Shown here piece after piece: positions 27,341 through 36,772 of a stretch of 43,884 bases of DNA. The number at the start of each line of letters is the position of its first letter. The stretch's first letter is position 1. The notes below the pieces were generated by a model. The model was not told the origin of the DNA. It made no database searches and saw only the letters and a program-made list of their open reading frames with translations. The position numbers and the translations under genes are program-made. Source of the DNA: Sphingobacteriales bacterium (GTDB taxonomy: Bacteria; Bacteroidota; Bacteroidia; Chitinophagales; UBA2359); NCBI GenBank assembly GCA_016718845.1, contig JADKCK010000022.1, positions 1 to 43,884 on the forward strand, read 5' to 3'.

Positions 27341-28186
27341 TTACAAAAGCCCCAACCAAGCTGCCCAAACATTGCCAATAGCTAGTTGTTGTTTAGCAAA
27401 CTCAACAGGATTTTCTGCACATTCGGGGTGTTCTTGTTTAAAGGCGTTTATTTCTTCGGGGGTTGGCAGGCGTTCTATGTTGCCCAAACGCCCCAAATCG
27501 TTGCCTGTAAAAGCGGGGTTTTGGCGGATATGAGCAGGGATATTATCCACCCCAATACCTAGTTTTAGGTTAGGTTTTGGTACTTCGAACAGCGCACTGC
27601 CCGATGCCCTACAATACCAATCGCCACCCATGCGGGCTACCCAATCGGTTTTTGTTTGGTCTATAAAGCCATTTTCGTTTAAAATATCCTCCGAAAAATG
27701 GGCTAAAAGAACCTCGCAAATCACCAAATTAGCTGCTCCGCCACCTTCGCCCATGTGTATAATTTGTTTTACTTTGCACTCAAAGGCGGCTTTTGCCTCG
27801 CCAACGCGGGGTGGTTGCACCATTGTCGAGGCTATGGAGGTTAAACCTGCCTTGTCAAACTCGTTGGTTTCTTTGGTGTACTCGCAGCTTGACAACGACA
27901 TTTGCTCTACCATCGCATAATCTACCATGTTAATAACTACCTCGTCGTGTTCTAGCACATTCTCGAGGGTGTGTTTCGAGCTATTGTCGCGTACCCTATT
28001 GTTTGGCGAAAAAATAAGGGTGGGCGGATTGCTGCCAAACACATTGAAAAAACTAAACGGACTTAAATTAACATTGCCCGCCTTGTCTATGGTGCTGGCA
28101 AAGGCAATGGGGCGCGGGGCAATAGCTGCCAACAAATAGCCATGCAACATGCCCACCGATACCTCTTTGGGATTTATTGTTTTCAT
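27341..28186 (-). CDS. flavin reductase-like domain protein
   Basis: 281 residues from ATG 28186 (MKTINPKEVSVGMLHGYLLA). FMN-binding split-barrel: IAPRPIAFASTIDKAGNVNL, SPFSFFNVFGSNPPTLIFSP, EVVINMVDYAMVEQM, and FECKVKQIIHMGEGGGAANL with LVICEVLLAH. It is longer than the minimal about 200-residue family, having a C-terminal extension (GLGIGVDNIPAHI..., LPTPEEINAFKQEHPE). Start overlaps the stop of the upstream fumarylacetoacetase gene by one base (TAATG), so the two are translationally coupled. In Bacteroidota this pairing is usual in tyrosine/homogentisate catabolism. Confidence 0.88.
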   Translation of the reverse strand: MKTINPKEVSVGMLHGYLLAAIAPRPIAFASTIDKAGNVNLSPFSFFNVFGSNPPTLIFSPNNRVRDNSSKHTLENVLEHDEVVINMVDYAMVEQMSLSSCEYTKETNEFDKAGLTSIASTMVQPPRVGEAKAAFECKVKQIIHMGEGGGAANLVICEVLLAHFSEDILNENGFIDQTKTDWVARMGGDWYCRASGSALFEVPKPNLKLGIGVDNIPAHIRQNPAFTGNDLGRLGNIERLPTPEEINAFKQEHPECAENPVEFAKQQLAIGNVWAAWLGLL

Positions 28187-29403
28187 TATTTTGTGGGTAA
28201 AATTTTGGTTTCTACTTGACCAAAGTTAATGCTTATGTTGTCTTTTTGGGCAAAGCCTTTAATTATAATGGTGTCGCCATCTTCCAAAAAAGTGCGTGTG
28301 CTGCCGTCGGGTAGTACAATGGGGTTTTTGCCGCCCCATGTTAGCTCTAACAACGACCCAAAACTGTCGGCTGCCTGCCCCGATATGGTTCCAGATGCCA
28401 ACACATCGCCCACATTTAAATTGCAACCATTAACCGTGTGGTGGGCTATTTGTTGCGAAACTGTCCAGTACAAATGTTTAAAGTTAGATTTGCAAATGGT
28501 GGTAGCCTCGGGCTGTGGCGTGTTAGCCGTAGGAGCTGGGATAAGTGTTACCTCTAATTGCACATCAAAATTGTAACGGTTGTTTTGTTGCAGATAGGGC
28601 AACACAGCAGGGTCTTGTGGTTCGGCGGGTACTTTAAAGGGTTCTAAAGCCTCGATAGTTACTACCCAAGGCGATACCGACGAAAAGAAATTTTTAGCCA
28701 AAAACGGACCCAAAGGCACATATTCCCATTTTTGAATATCGCGTGCCGACCAATCGTTGAACAACATAAAGCCAAAAACATAATTTTCGGCTTGGTTTAC
28801 ATCAATAGAATCACCAATGGGATTGGCTTTGCCAATAACGGTTGCCATTTCTAATTCAATATCTAAACCTTTGGTGGGTCTAAAAATAGGTGGTTCGTTG
28901 TCGTTGGGGCGCACTTGCCCTTTGGGGCGATGAAAGTTGGTTCCCGACACAAAAATAGAACTTGCCCTGCCATGATAAGCTACAGGCAGGTGTTTCCAGT
29001 TGGGCAATAGGGCGTTGCTGGGGTCGCGGAACATTTTGCCTACGTTGGTAGCGTGGGGTTCGCTGGAGTAAAAATCGGTATAATCGCCAATTTTTATGGG
29101 CATGTGCAGTTGCACTGTTTCTACCGGAAAACAAACCGAAATGGGCATTTGGTCGACATTAACTAAAATTTCTTGCAATCTTTCTCGTACTGCATTGGTT
29201 TTATCTTTGCCTAATGCTATAAAATCGTTTAGATAGGGTTGAGCAAATACGCTGGCAGGAATTTCTAAATCGTCGAGATAGCCGCTTTTTGCTATCCAAA
29301 GTAAATCTACTACGGTGCTGCCCAGAATGGTTGCCAAGCGTTTGTTGGTTTTGGGCGTAGAAAAAATGCCAAACGGAATGTTATCGATGCTAAAATCTAA
29401 CAT
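28186..29403 (-). CDS. fahA: fumarylacetoacetase
   Basis: 405 residues, MLDFSIDNIPFGIFSTPKTN. N-terminal beta domain, then the FAH catalytic barrel: FHRPKGQ, GLDIELEMATVIGKANPIGD (metal-binding Glu residues), NDWSARDIQKWEYVPLGPF (with D-W-S-A-R-D), AKNFFSSVSPWVV, and GDVLASGTISGQ. It splits fumarylacetoacetate into fumarate and acetoacetate, the last step of phenylalanine/tyrosine degradation, in the cytoplasm. Intact and of normal length. First gene of a two-gene unit with the flavin reductase. No homogentisate dioxygenase or maleylacetoacetate isomerase in the window. Confidence 0.93.
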   Translation of the reverse strand: MLDFSIDNIPFGIFSTPKTNKRLATILGSTVVDLLWIAKSGYLDDLEIPASVFAQPYLNDFIALGKDKTNAVRERLQEILVNVDQMPISVCFPVETVQLHMPIKIGDYTDFYSSEPHATNVGKMFRDPSNALLPNWKHLPVAYHGRASSIFVSGTNFHRPKGQVRPNDNEPPIFRPTKGLDIELEMATVIGKANPIGDSIDVNQAENYVFGFMLFNDWSARDIQKWEYVPLGPFLAKNFFSSVSPWVVTIEALEPFKVPAEPQDPAVLPYLQQNNRYNFDVQLEVTLIPAPTANTPQPEATTICKSNFKHLYWTVSQQIAHHTVNGCNLNVGDVLASGTISGQAADSFGSLLELTWGGKNPIVLPDGSTRTFLEDGDTIIIKGFAQKDNISINFGQVETKILPTK

Positions 29404-29472
29404 GGTTATGGAAGTAAGTATGATGAGTTAGCGTTTTGAACGCTGTATTTGTACAACCTACGGACTTAAGCC

Positions 29473-29503
29473 CTTTATAGTGATACATCAAGATTTGCTT
29501 TAG
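29473..29503 (+). repeat. 31-bp dispersed repeat, copy 2
   Basis: Pairs with 20526-20556 (inverted), one mismatch. The rest of the divergent intergenic region between fahA and ileS (29404-29842) holds only AT-rich sequence and the -7 element at 29771. Confidence 0.6.
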
Positions 29504-29770
29504 GCTGGTAGTGCCTATGTATGGGTATTTTTGTTGGATAGAGCCTGTAAAACACCACTTTTATCGCCTAAATACTTCATTTTTATCGCCAAATCTATCA
29601 ACCAAAAAGAAATAAACCCGAAGTTAAGGGCAAAGGTAAGGCAAAATTGGCAGAATAAAAAAGCAAAAACAAAAACGATTTAAACACAATATTTAACGCC
29701 TATTTGTAAGTGTAGATGGTTGCAAGCAGCAAAATACTTGTTGAGGGCATAAAATCTCGAAATGTAAACG

Positions 29771-29778
29771 TATCTTTG
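29771..29778 (+). promoter_or_regulatory. -7 element upstream of ileS
   Basis: TATCTTTG, 64 bases before the ATG at 29843. The nearest TTG (29741-29743) is 27 bases away, so the -33 box is weak or absent. Confidence 0.4.
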
Positions 29779-29842
29779 CGCCCAAATTTGTGCTACCAAG
29801 GTAGTTAGCCTGTAGCTAAGTACCCAAAACTGTTTGTAAAAT

Positions 29843-32800
29843 ATGAGCGATACACCCCAATACCGCGAGGTAAAACACCTTCATCTGCCCGAAATAGACC
29901 GCGAAATACTCGCATTTTGGAACGAAAACCAAATCTTTGATAAAAGCATTAGCACCCGCGAGGGCAATCCTACCTTTGTGTTTTTCGAAGGACCACCCAG
30001 TACCAATGGTTTGCCAGGCATACACCATGTAATGGGTCGTACTATTAAAGACCTTTTTTGCCGTTATCAAACCCTAAAAGGCAAACAAGTGAGCCGCAAA
30101 GGTGGCTGGGACACACACGGCTTGCCCATTGAACTAAACGTAGAAAAAAGCCTTGGCATACGCAAAGACGATATTGGCGTAAAAATTAGTGTAGAAGACT
30201 ACAACAAACACTGCCGCCAAGATGCCATGCGCTACATTGATATTTGGAACGATGTAACCGAAAAAATGGGCTATTGGGTAGATATGGACAACCCATACAT
30301 CACCTACGAAAACGAATATATCGAGAGCCTTTGGTGGCTGTTACAACAATTTTACAGCAAAGGATTATTATATAAAGGTTACAGCATTCAGCCTTATTCG
30401 CCTGCGGCAGGTACAGGTTTAAGCTCGCACGAGGTTAACCAACCCGGTTGCTACCGCGAAATAACCGACACCACCGTTGTGGCAATGTTTAAAGTTATCA
30501 ACAACACAAAATCGGCTTTTTTGTTTGATGATGAGCAAGAAGACCTGCGCATATTAGCCTGGACAACCACCCCCTGGACACTGCCAAGTAACACAGCCCT
30601 TACCGTTGGACCCAAAATAAACTACGTAAAAATAAAAACGACCAACCCCTATACCCACCAAAAAGTGAGTGTAGTGTTGGCAGAATCTTTGGTGGAAAAA
30701 TGGTTTGGAGCCAAAAATCAACCAAGTATAGACGAGCAAAGCCCAACATTTACGGGCAAACAACTGCAAAATATTACCTACGAACAACTACTGCCTTTTG
30801 GCAACGACATAGAGCCACTTGATGGTGCAACAGATGCCTTTAGAGTAATTTTGGGCGATTTTGTAACCACCGAAGATGGTACAGGGGTAGTTCATACCGC
30901 CCCCTCGTTTGGTGCCGACGACCGCAAAGCCGCCCGAACAGCAGGCATTGGTACCCTTACATTGGTAGATAAACAAGGTAAATTTATAGATACCGTAGGC
31001 GAGTTTTCGGGACGATATGTGAAAGATTACCTCGACGACCCTAGCTATGTATCGGTAGATGTGGACATTGCCGTGCGCCTAAAGCTAGATAACAAAGCAC
31101 TAAATGTGCAAAAATACGAACACAACTACCCCCACTGTTGGCGTACCGATAAACCCATCTTATATTATCCCCTCGACTCGTGGTTTATTGCCGCAAGTAA
31201 ATACCGCGACCGTATGTCGGAGCTAAACCAAACCATTAACTGGAAACCCGCCACAACAGGTGAAGGACGTTTTCAGAACTGGCTCGAAAACATACAAGAC
31301 TGGAACCTAAGCCGTAGCCGCTATTGGGGCTGCCCTTTACCTATCTGGCGCACCACCGATTCATCGTCAGAAATTTGTATTGGCTCGTTGGCACAACTAC
31401 AAACCGAAATAGATAAGGCTAACCGCATCTTAGGCTTAAACCAAACTATGCCTCCCGACCTGCATCGCCCTTATATTGATAACATTACTTTGGTATCAGA
31501 CGAGGGCGAACCTATGCAACGCGAACTAGATTTGATTGACGTTTGGTTCGACTCGGGCGCAGTGCCTTATGCACAGTGGCATTACCCCTTTGAAAACAAA
31601 GAATTAATAGATGATAAAAAAGGGTTCCCCGCCGATTTTATTGCCGAAGGCGTTGACCAAACACGCGGCTGGTTTTATACCCTACACGCTATATCGGTAA
31701 TGTTGTTCGACTCGGTGGCGTATAAAAATGTGGTATCAAATGGTTTGCTGCTCGACGAAAAGGGCGTTAAAATGTCGAAACGATTGGGTAACGTAGTAGA
31801 CCCATTTGTAGCAATGGATAAATACGGAGCCGATACGGTGCGATGGTACATCATATCTAACAGCAACCCTTGGGACAACCTTAAGTTTAGCTGGAAAAAA
31901 GAATGGAACGAAGATAAAACCGAAGTTATCCGCGAATATTCGTTGGGAATGGAAGAAGTGCGCAACAAATTTTTAGGCACTTTGTACAACACCTACTCGT
32001 TTTTTGCCTTATATGCCAACATAGATGGCTTTAACTACAGCCAACCCGAAGTGCCACTTGCCAATCGCCCCGAAATTGACCGCTGGATTTTATCGCTGCT
32101 TAACTCGTTGGTTAAAAAGGTAGATGCCTATTATGCCACCTACGATGCAACGCCTGCGGCACGTCTTATCCAAGAGTTTGTAAGCGACCACCTTAGCAAT
32201 TGGTATGTGCGTCTTTGTCGCCGCCGTTTCTGGAAAGGCGATATGGGCGTAGATAAACTATCGGCATATCAAACCCTGTATCGTTGTTTAGAGGTAGTAT
32301 GCCAATTGGCATCGCCTATTGCACCGTTTATCACTGATTTTATTTTCCGCAACCTCAACAACACCTCGCAATTACACGCCGCCGAGTCGGTGCATCTAAG
32401 CCAATTTCCGGTTGCCAACGATTTGGCAATTGATGCAGCATTAGAAGAACGCATGATGTTGGCACAAACGGCATCGTCGTTGGTGTTGGCGTTGCGCAAA
32501 AAAGCCGATATTAAAGTGCGCCAACCATTGCAAAAAATATTGGTTCCGGTACTAAATGAACAACAGCAAACACAGTTTGAACAAATAGAAAAACTGATTT
32601 TGGCAGAAGTAAACGTCAAAGAAATTCAGTTTGTGAGCGATACAAGCGGTATTGTTACCAAAAGCATTAAACCCGATTTGAAAAAATTAGGTAAAAAATT
32701 GGGCGGAAAAATGAAAGCCGTAACTACTGCTTTAGCTGCTTTTTCGCAAGAGGATATTAAAACAATAGAGCAAGGTAGCTACAATTTTAACATAGACGGC

Positions 32801-33193
32801 GAAACAATCACCGTTTTGTTAGACGAAGTGCTGATAACATCGGAAGATATTAAAGGTTGGATGGTAAACTCGGACAAAGGCGTAACGGTTGCCCTAGATG
32901 TAAACATTACCCCCGAATTAGCCCAAGAAGGCATTGCCCGCGAGTTAATTAACCGCCTGCAAAACCTGCGCAAAACCAGCAACTTTAACGTAACCGACCG
33001 CATAAACGTGCAACTAGAACAAAACGAACTAATTGCAAACGTTATCGAAAACACCGCTCTACACCAATATATTTGTAGCGAAGTACTTGCCGATAGCTTA
33101 ACTGCCGTACCGCATCTGCCCCAAACGGCTAACACCATAGATATTAACGAGGTGGTGTTGGGTGTAGTAGTAACAGTAAGCTCCGCAAAATAA
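29843..33193 (+). CDS. ileS: isoleucyl-tRNA synthetase
   Basis: 1,116 residues, MSDTPQYREVKHLHLPEIDR. HIGH-type motif in PPSTNGLPGIHHVMGRTIKD (about 51-70), CP1 editing domain with AWTTTPWTLPSNTALTVGP and TGVVHTAPSFGADD, the WRTDKPILYYPLDSWF block, VWFDSGAVPYAQWHYP, and KMSKR in KGVKMSKRLGNVVDP (about 640-655), then the anticodon-binding and a long C-terminal domain ending VVTVSSAK. This length and the C-terminus without a bacterial-type zinc finger match the long IleRS form common in Bacteroidota. It charges tRNA-Ile in the cytoplasm. Intact; ended by a strong hairpin. Confidence 0.97.
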   Translation: MSDTPQYREVKHLHLPEIDREILAFWNENQIFDKSISTREGNPTFVFFEGPPSTNGLPGIHHVMGRTIKDLFCRYQTLKGKQVSRKGGWDTHGLPIELNVEKSLGIRKDDIGVKISVEDYNKHCRQDAMRYIDIWNDVTEKMGYWVDMDNPYITYENEYIESLWWLLQQFYSKGLLYKGYSIQPYSPAAGTGLSSHEVNQPGCYREITDTTVVAMFKVINNTKSAFLFDDEQEDLRILAWTTTPWTLPSNTALTVGPKINYVKIKTTNPYTHQKVSVVLAESLVEKWFGAKNQPSIDEQSPTFTGKQLQNITYEQLLPFGNDIEPLDGATDAFRVILGDFVTTEDGTGVVHTAPSFGADDRKAARTAGIGTLTLVDKQGKFIDTVGEFSGRYVKDYLDDPSYVSVDVDIAVRLKLDNKALNVQKYEHNYPHCWRTDKPILYYPLDSWFIAASKYRDRMSELNQTINWKPATTGEGRFQNWLENIQDWNLSRSRYWGCPLPIWRTTDSSSEICIGSLAQLQTEIDKANRILGLNQTMPPDLHRPYIDNITLVSDEGEPMQRELDLIDVWFDSGAVPYAQWHYPFENKELIDDKKGFPADFIAEGVDQTRGWFYTLHAISVMLFDSVAYKNVVSNGLLLDEKGVKMSKRLGNVVDPFVAMDKYGADTVRWYIISNSNPWDNLKFSWKKEWNEDKTEVIREYSLGMEEVRNKFLGTLYNTYSFFALYANIDGFNYSQPEVPLANRPEIDRWILSLLNSLVKKVDAYYATYDATPAARLIQEFVSDHLSNWYVRLCRRRFWKGDMGVDKLSAYQTLYRCLEVVCQLASPIAPFITDFIFRNLNNTSQLHAAESVHLSQFPVANDLAIDAALEERMMLAQTASSLVLALRKKADIKVRQPLQKILVPVLNEQQQTQFEQIEKLILAEVNVKEIQFVSDTSGIVTKSIKPDLKKLGKKLGGKMKAVTTALAAFSQEDIKTIEQGSYNFNIDGETITVLLDEVLITSEDIKGWMVNSDKGVTVALDVNITPELAQEGIARELINRLQNLRKTSNFNVTDRINVQLEQNELIANVIENTALHQYICSEVLADSLTAVPHLPQTANTIDINEVVLGVVVTVSSAK

Positions 33194-33220
33194 ATGCTTT
33201 TAAAATTGTGATAAGCCCCC

Positions 33221-33266
33221 AAAACACAAATGCTGCCCTTGTTATAAAGGGCAGCATTTGTGTTTT
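33221..33266. terminator. hairpin terminator after ileS
   Basis: AAAACACAAATGCTGCCCTT at 33221-33240 pairs perfectly over 20 bases with AAGGGCAGCATTTGTGTTTT at 33247-33266, six-base loop. The right arm overlaps the -33 box of the next gene. Confidence 0.85.
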
Positions 33267-33288
33267 GTTGTAAAAATGAGTATCTTTG
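33257..33288 (+). promoter_or_regulatory. promoter of the Uma2 gene
   Basis: TTTG at 33257-33260, 20-base spacer, TATCTTTG at 33281-33288, 17 bases before the ATG. The -33 box sits inside the ileS terminator stem. Confidence 0.55.
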
Positions 33289-33305
33289 CCACAAAAAAAT
33301 AGTTT

Positions 33306-33911
33306 ATGCTCACAAAACCAACAATTGGCTATCTAAGCCCCGAAGAATATTTTGCACTGGAAGCACAAAGCGAAACTCGCCACGAGTACTACAATGGCGA
33401 AATATTTGCTATGGCGGGCACTTCGCAAAACCACAATACTATTGCTTTAAATATGGCTTTTGCTTTTCGGGATCAGTTAAAATCCAAAAGCTGTCTTTTA
33501 TTTATTGAGCAAATAAAGGTAGAATTAGCCGTCAATACACACTACACTTACCCCGATTTAGTTATTAGTTGCGACCCGCGCGACGATAATGGTAAAGCAC
33601 ATAAAATTAACTATCCGGCATTGGTGATAGAAATATTGTCCGAAAGCACCGCCGAGTACGATAGAGGTTTAAAACGACAAAAGTATTTTAAACTCGATTC
33701 GCTGCAATACTACATTTTGGTGTCGCAAGATATATGTATGGTAGAAGTGTACGAACGGATAAACAATACCCAAATTTGGCAGTTCTGCGACTACGAATTG
33801 CCAACGGATATTGTTTATTTATCTAAATTAGGCGATTTGCAAATTAGCGTGGCACAAATTTACGAAAACATAGTTTTTGAAAATGCTGTTGATGACACAT
33901 CCACCCAATAA
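33306..33911 (+). CDS. Uma2-family (DUF820) endonuclease-like protein
   Basis: 201 residues, MLTKPTIGYLSPEEYFALEA. Uma2 features: TRHEYYNGEIFAMAGTSQNH (N-terminal E-x-x-x-G), FIEQIKVELAV, YPDLVISCDPRD (PD of the PD-(D/E)xK fold) and PALVIEILSESTAEYDRGLK (E-I-L-S-E-S-T). Members are widespread, often multi-copy in cyanobacteria and Bacteroidota, and their biological role is unclear. Intact. Own promoter, convergent with the esterase gene, the two separated by a terminator hairpin. Confidence 0.9.
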   Translation: MLTKPTIGYLSPEEYFALEAQSETRHEYYNGEIFAMAGTSQNHNTIALNMAFAFRDQLKSKSCLLFIEQIKVELAVNTHYTYPDLVISCDPRDDNGKAHKINYPALVIEILSESTAEYDRGLKRQKYFKLDSLQYYILVSQDICMVEVYERINNTQIWQFCDYELPTDIVYLSKLGDLQISVAQIYENIVFENAVDDTSTQ

Positions 33912-33950
33912 AAAAAACGACCTGCACCCTAAGGGTACAGGTCGTTTTTG
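33911..33950. terminator. bidirectional terminator
   Basis: AAAACGACCTGCACCCT faces AGGGTACAGGTCGTTTT (one C-A mismatch) with A and T tracts outside; serves both converging genes. Confidence 0.8.
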
Positions 33951-33954
33951 GGTA

Positions 33955-35184
33955 TTAGATACATTCTTTTAGGGCATCGAGTATATATTTTAGACGTGGG
34001 TCGAGGGTAAGCGATGCACCCATGCGGTTTAGGGTGTAACCCAATGCAATTTGGTTGCAGGGGTCGGCAAAGCCCCCCGAACCACCTGCACCAAAAGTGC
34101 CATAGGCTTCGGGGCAGGGCGAAAAGCGCAAATCTTTTGAGGGTTTTGCCAAGCCCAACGAAAAATGAGCTTCTATTTTCAGTACTTGGTCGAATTTTAA
34201 GGCGGTGGTGTAGTGTGGATGATGCTCTAACTCGTTGATAGTTTGCGGATTAATACCCAGTATTTTACCCCCCGTTACAAACTCGTTGTAAATAGCTGCT
34301 ACTGCCCTTGCCGAGCCAATGCCATTACCTGCGCCTAATTCTAATTGTCTAAATTTGGGTGAGTTTAGGTATTGTCGGTCGCGGGTAATCATACGTAAAC
34401 CCACCATAGATTGGCGAGGCATAGATGTTTTGTTTAAAAAAGATGCCCAAAAACGGACAGGCATCACCACATCTTTGCCAAAAATATCGGCGGTGTTAAT
34501 GGGTATTAGGTCGGCTACTTTGTTTGGGGCAACAGCATCGTGCAAGCCAATATGAAATTCGATGCCCAAAGGTTGGCAAATTTCTTCTTGCAAAAAATGA
34601 TTTAGGTAACGTTTTTTGGGGTCAATGCGGTGTATAAGTTCGCTAATGTACCAACCAATTGTCCAGGCATGATAACCTTGCAGTGTGCCGGGGTACCATG
34701 CTGGTTTTTGAGCGGCTAAGTATTGGGCTAGCTTAGGTTTATCGGCAATTAGTTTGGCACGCAATGGCTCTTTGACAAGGGCTAAACCCGCCTGATGTGC
34801 CATTAGTTGCCTAACGGTAATGTGTTGTTTGCCATTTTGGGCAAATTCGTGCCAATAATGGGCTACGGTTTGGTCGTAGTCGAGTAAGCCACGCGAGTGC
34901 AGCATTGCCAAACAAAGTGCCGAAATGCCTTTGGTAGTCGAAAAAACGCCAACCATAGTATCTTCTTCCCATTGGTGTTGCATGGCTGCATCGCGGTAGC
35001 CTCCCCAAAGGTCAACTACTTTTTCGCCTTTGTGGTAGATGCAGCAAGCCGCGCCTACCTCGTTGTATTGCGTAAAATTGCGTATAAAGGCGGCTTTAAC
35101 GGGTTCAAAGTTGGCAGCGATAGTGCCATGTATGGGTATTCGGTTGGGTGTTTTGATGGTTTGCTTAAAAAGACTAAGGTTCAT
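33955..35184 (-). CDS. serine hydrolase, EstB/beta-lactamase-like
   Basis: 409 residues from ATG 35184 (MNLSLFKQTIKTPNRIPIHG). Catalytic S-T-T-K at about 82-85 in GVFSTTKGISAL; the second-motif tyrosine is in GYHAWTIGWYISELIHR; a late GTFGAGGSGGFADP block occupies the position of the third motif. No signal peptide, so probably cytoplasmic. The family covers esterases and D-amino-acid or penicillin-binding-like hydrolases of the class C fold; the substrate is unknown. Intact. About 70 bases separate its start from the stop of upp, so cotranscription with upp is possible. Confidence 0.88.
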   Translation of the reverse strand: MNLSLFKQTIKTPNRIPIHGTIAANFEPVKAAFIRNFTQYNEVGAACCIYHKGEKVVDLWGGYRDAAMQHQWEEDTMVGVFSTTKGISALCLAMLHSRGLLDYDQTVAHYWHEFAQNGKQHITVRQLMAHQAGLALVKEPLRAKLIADKPKLAQYLAAQKPAWYPGTLQGYHAWTIGWYISELIHRIDPKKRYLNHFLQEEICQPLGIEFHIGLHDAVAPNKVADLIPINTADIFGKDVVMPVRFWASFLNKTSMPRQSMVGLRMITRDRQYLNSPKFRQLELGAGNGIGSARAVAAIYNEFVTGGKILGINPQTINELEHHPHYTTALKFDQVLKIEAHFSLGLAKPSKDLRFSPCPEAYGTFGAGGSGGFADPCNQIALGYTLNRMGASLTLDPRLKYILDALKECI

Positions 35185-35253
35185 TTATTAGAAATCAGAT
35201 TTGGTGGATGAATTTGGTAAAGATAATTTGTTTATTTTGAAAAATTTTGGCTA

Positions 35254-35904
35254 TTAATATTGTGTTTTAGCCCCAAAAGACAAATCTCCGGCATCGCCCA
35301 AACCGGGTACAATATAGCCTTTGGCGGTTAGTTCGTCGTCTATTGCAGCGCACCAAATAGTTATGTTTGGATAGTGTTGTTTTACGTAATCAATGCCTTG
35401 CCGGCTGGCAATAGCTACTACTAAATGTGTATTTTGGGGGGTGGCTTGCCGGTATAGCTCGTCGAGGCTTACTACCATCGAAGCCCCCGTTGCCAACATA
35501 GGGTCGGACAGAATGATGGTTCGGTCGTCTAAATCGGGGCAAGATAAATACTCTAATTGTATGGTAAATTCGCCACTTTTGTGGTGTTTTCGGTAAGCAG
35601 ATATAAAGGCATTGTCGGCACGGTCAAAATAATTGAGTAAACCTTGGTGCAACGGCAAACCTGCCCGTAAAATGGTTGCCAACACGGGCTGCTGCACCAA
35701 TACCAAACACTCGGCTACACCCAAAGGCGTGCTTACCTCAATGGTGGTGGTAGGCAGGTGTTTGGCTATTTCGTAGGCACATATTTCGCCAATGCGTTCA
35801 AGGTTTCGACGAAAGCGCATGCGGTCGGTTTGTATTTCGGAGCTGCGCAGTTCGGCAACAAATTGTCCAACTAAAGCGTTGTTTTCGGCTAAATTGTGTA
35901 TCAT
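35254..35904 (-). CDS. upp: uracil phosphoribosyltransferase
   Basis: 216 residues, MIHNLAENNALVGQFVAELR. PRPP-binding loop ILSDPMLATGASM; flexible loop and LRAGLPLHQGLLNYF; uracil-binding C-terminus IVPGLGDAGDLSFGAKT (the YIVPGLGDAGDxxFG signature). It converts uracil and PRPP to UMP in pyrimidine salvage. Intact, normal length. Lies between prsW and the esterase on the same strand. Confidence 0.95.
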   Translation of the reverse strand: MIHNLAENNALVGQFVAELRSSEIQTDRMRFRRNLERIGEICAYEIAKHLPTTTIEVSTPLGVAECLVLVQQPVLATILRAGLPLHQGLLNYFDRADNAFISAYRKHHKSGEFTIQLEYLSCPDLDDRTIILSDPMLATGASMVVSLDELYRQATPQNTHLVVAIASRQGIDYVKQHYPNITIWCAAIDDELTAKGYIVPGLGDAGDLSFGAKTQY

Positions 35905-35983
35905 AATGGCGATGTGGTAAAAAATGGCTAGGCAAAAAGGTGGATATAGATAAAACTTAGGGGTTGTAAATTGGCGTATGTTG

Positions 35984-36772
35984 TTAAATAATCACTTGTT
36001 CGTCGTCTTTTGTTAAATCGGGTATTTGGGTGGGTAGCATTTGTTCGTCGGTAGGGGTATCTTGGGTTTGTAATGCTAAGTTTTGGGCAGAAAAAGGAGA
36101 GATTTCTTGGTGCATAGCAATGGCTTTTTGGGTATAGCGTATGCTTGCAAACAACAAAACAAACGACATAAATGCCAATAGTTCGAAATTTTGTTGAAAC
36201 AAGAAAAAGTCGTACAAACCATGTAAGGTAACAGCAATACCTAAACCTTTGGCAAGTTGTAGGGTGCGGTATTGGTAGTTTGGGCTCATTTTTGCCAAAC
36301 CTACAAAATAACCCATCAAACCGCCAAAAACGGCATGTGCAGGCACTGCCGTAAACATGCGCAGTAAGCCTATCTCCCAGCCACCTTGCACTACATACAA
36401 TAGGTTTTCGAAGGCAGCAAAGCCCATACCTATCATTACAGCATATATAATGCCATCGTAGGGTTCGTTAAATTCTTTTTTGGGGAAAATATAAAAGCGT
36501 AAAAATAAAAATTTAGCCCCTTCTTCGGCCAATGCCACCACAAAAAAAGCAAACAAAAACGTCATAAACATGTTCGGCGATTCGTCTAAGCCTAAACTTA
36601 TGCCCAACTCGCTGCCCAAAAGTGCAGGTATAATACTAACAATGCCCAATGCAAAACAATAAAATAGTAGCTTGGTAGGTTCTTTTTCATGCTTATCTTT
36701 GGCATATACATACCAAACAATAGCAGCTATGGGTGCCAATGCCAACACAACAAGAAGCGGTATCATTAACAT
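35984..36772 (-). CDS. prsW: PrsW-family intramembrane metalloprotease
   Basis: 262 residues, MLMIPLLVVLALAPIAAIVW. Seven or eight helices; conserved catalytic motifs EEGAK (about 83-87), AAFENLLY (about 118), AHAVFGGLMGYFVG (about 146) and HGLYDF (about 189) as in PrsW and related CAAX/ABI-type membrane proteases. In Bacillus PrsW performs site-1 cleavage of an anti-sigma factor; here no such target is adjacent. A polar C-terminal tail of about 45 residues (TPTDEQMLPTQIPDL) is unusual but may be a soluble extension. Intact. A TACCTTTA-like -7 lies about 70 bases upstream (minus strand, near 36845). Confidence 0.88.
   Translation of the reverse strand: MLMIPLLVVLALAPIAAIVWYVYAKDKHEKEPTKLLFYCFALGIVSIIPALLGSELGISLGLDESPNMFMTFLFAFFVVALAEEGAKFLFLRFYIFPKKEFNEPYDGIIYAVMIGMGFAAFENLLYVVQGGWEIGLLRMFTAVPAHAVFGGLMGYFVGLAKMSPNYQYRTLQLAKGLGIAVTLHGLYDFFLFQQNFELLAFMSFVLLFASIRYTQKAIAMHQEISPFSAQNLALQTQDTPTDEQMLPTQIPDLTKDDEQVII

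Noticed and set aside
29816..30070. Antisense open frame at the ileS start
   Set aside because: Shadow of the conserved IleRS N-terminus.
33306..33911. Uma2 protein as part of a defence island
   Set aside because: Single gene with its own promoter and housekeeping neighbours; no defence partners.
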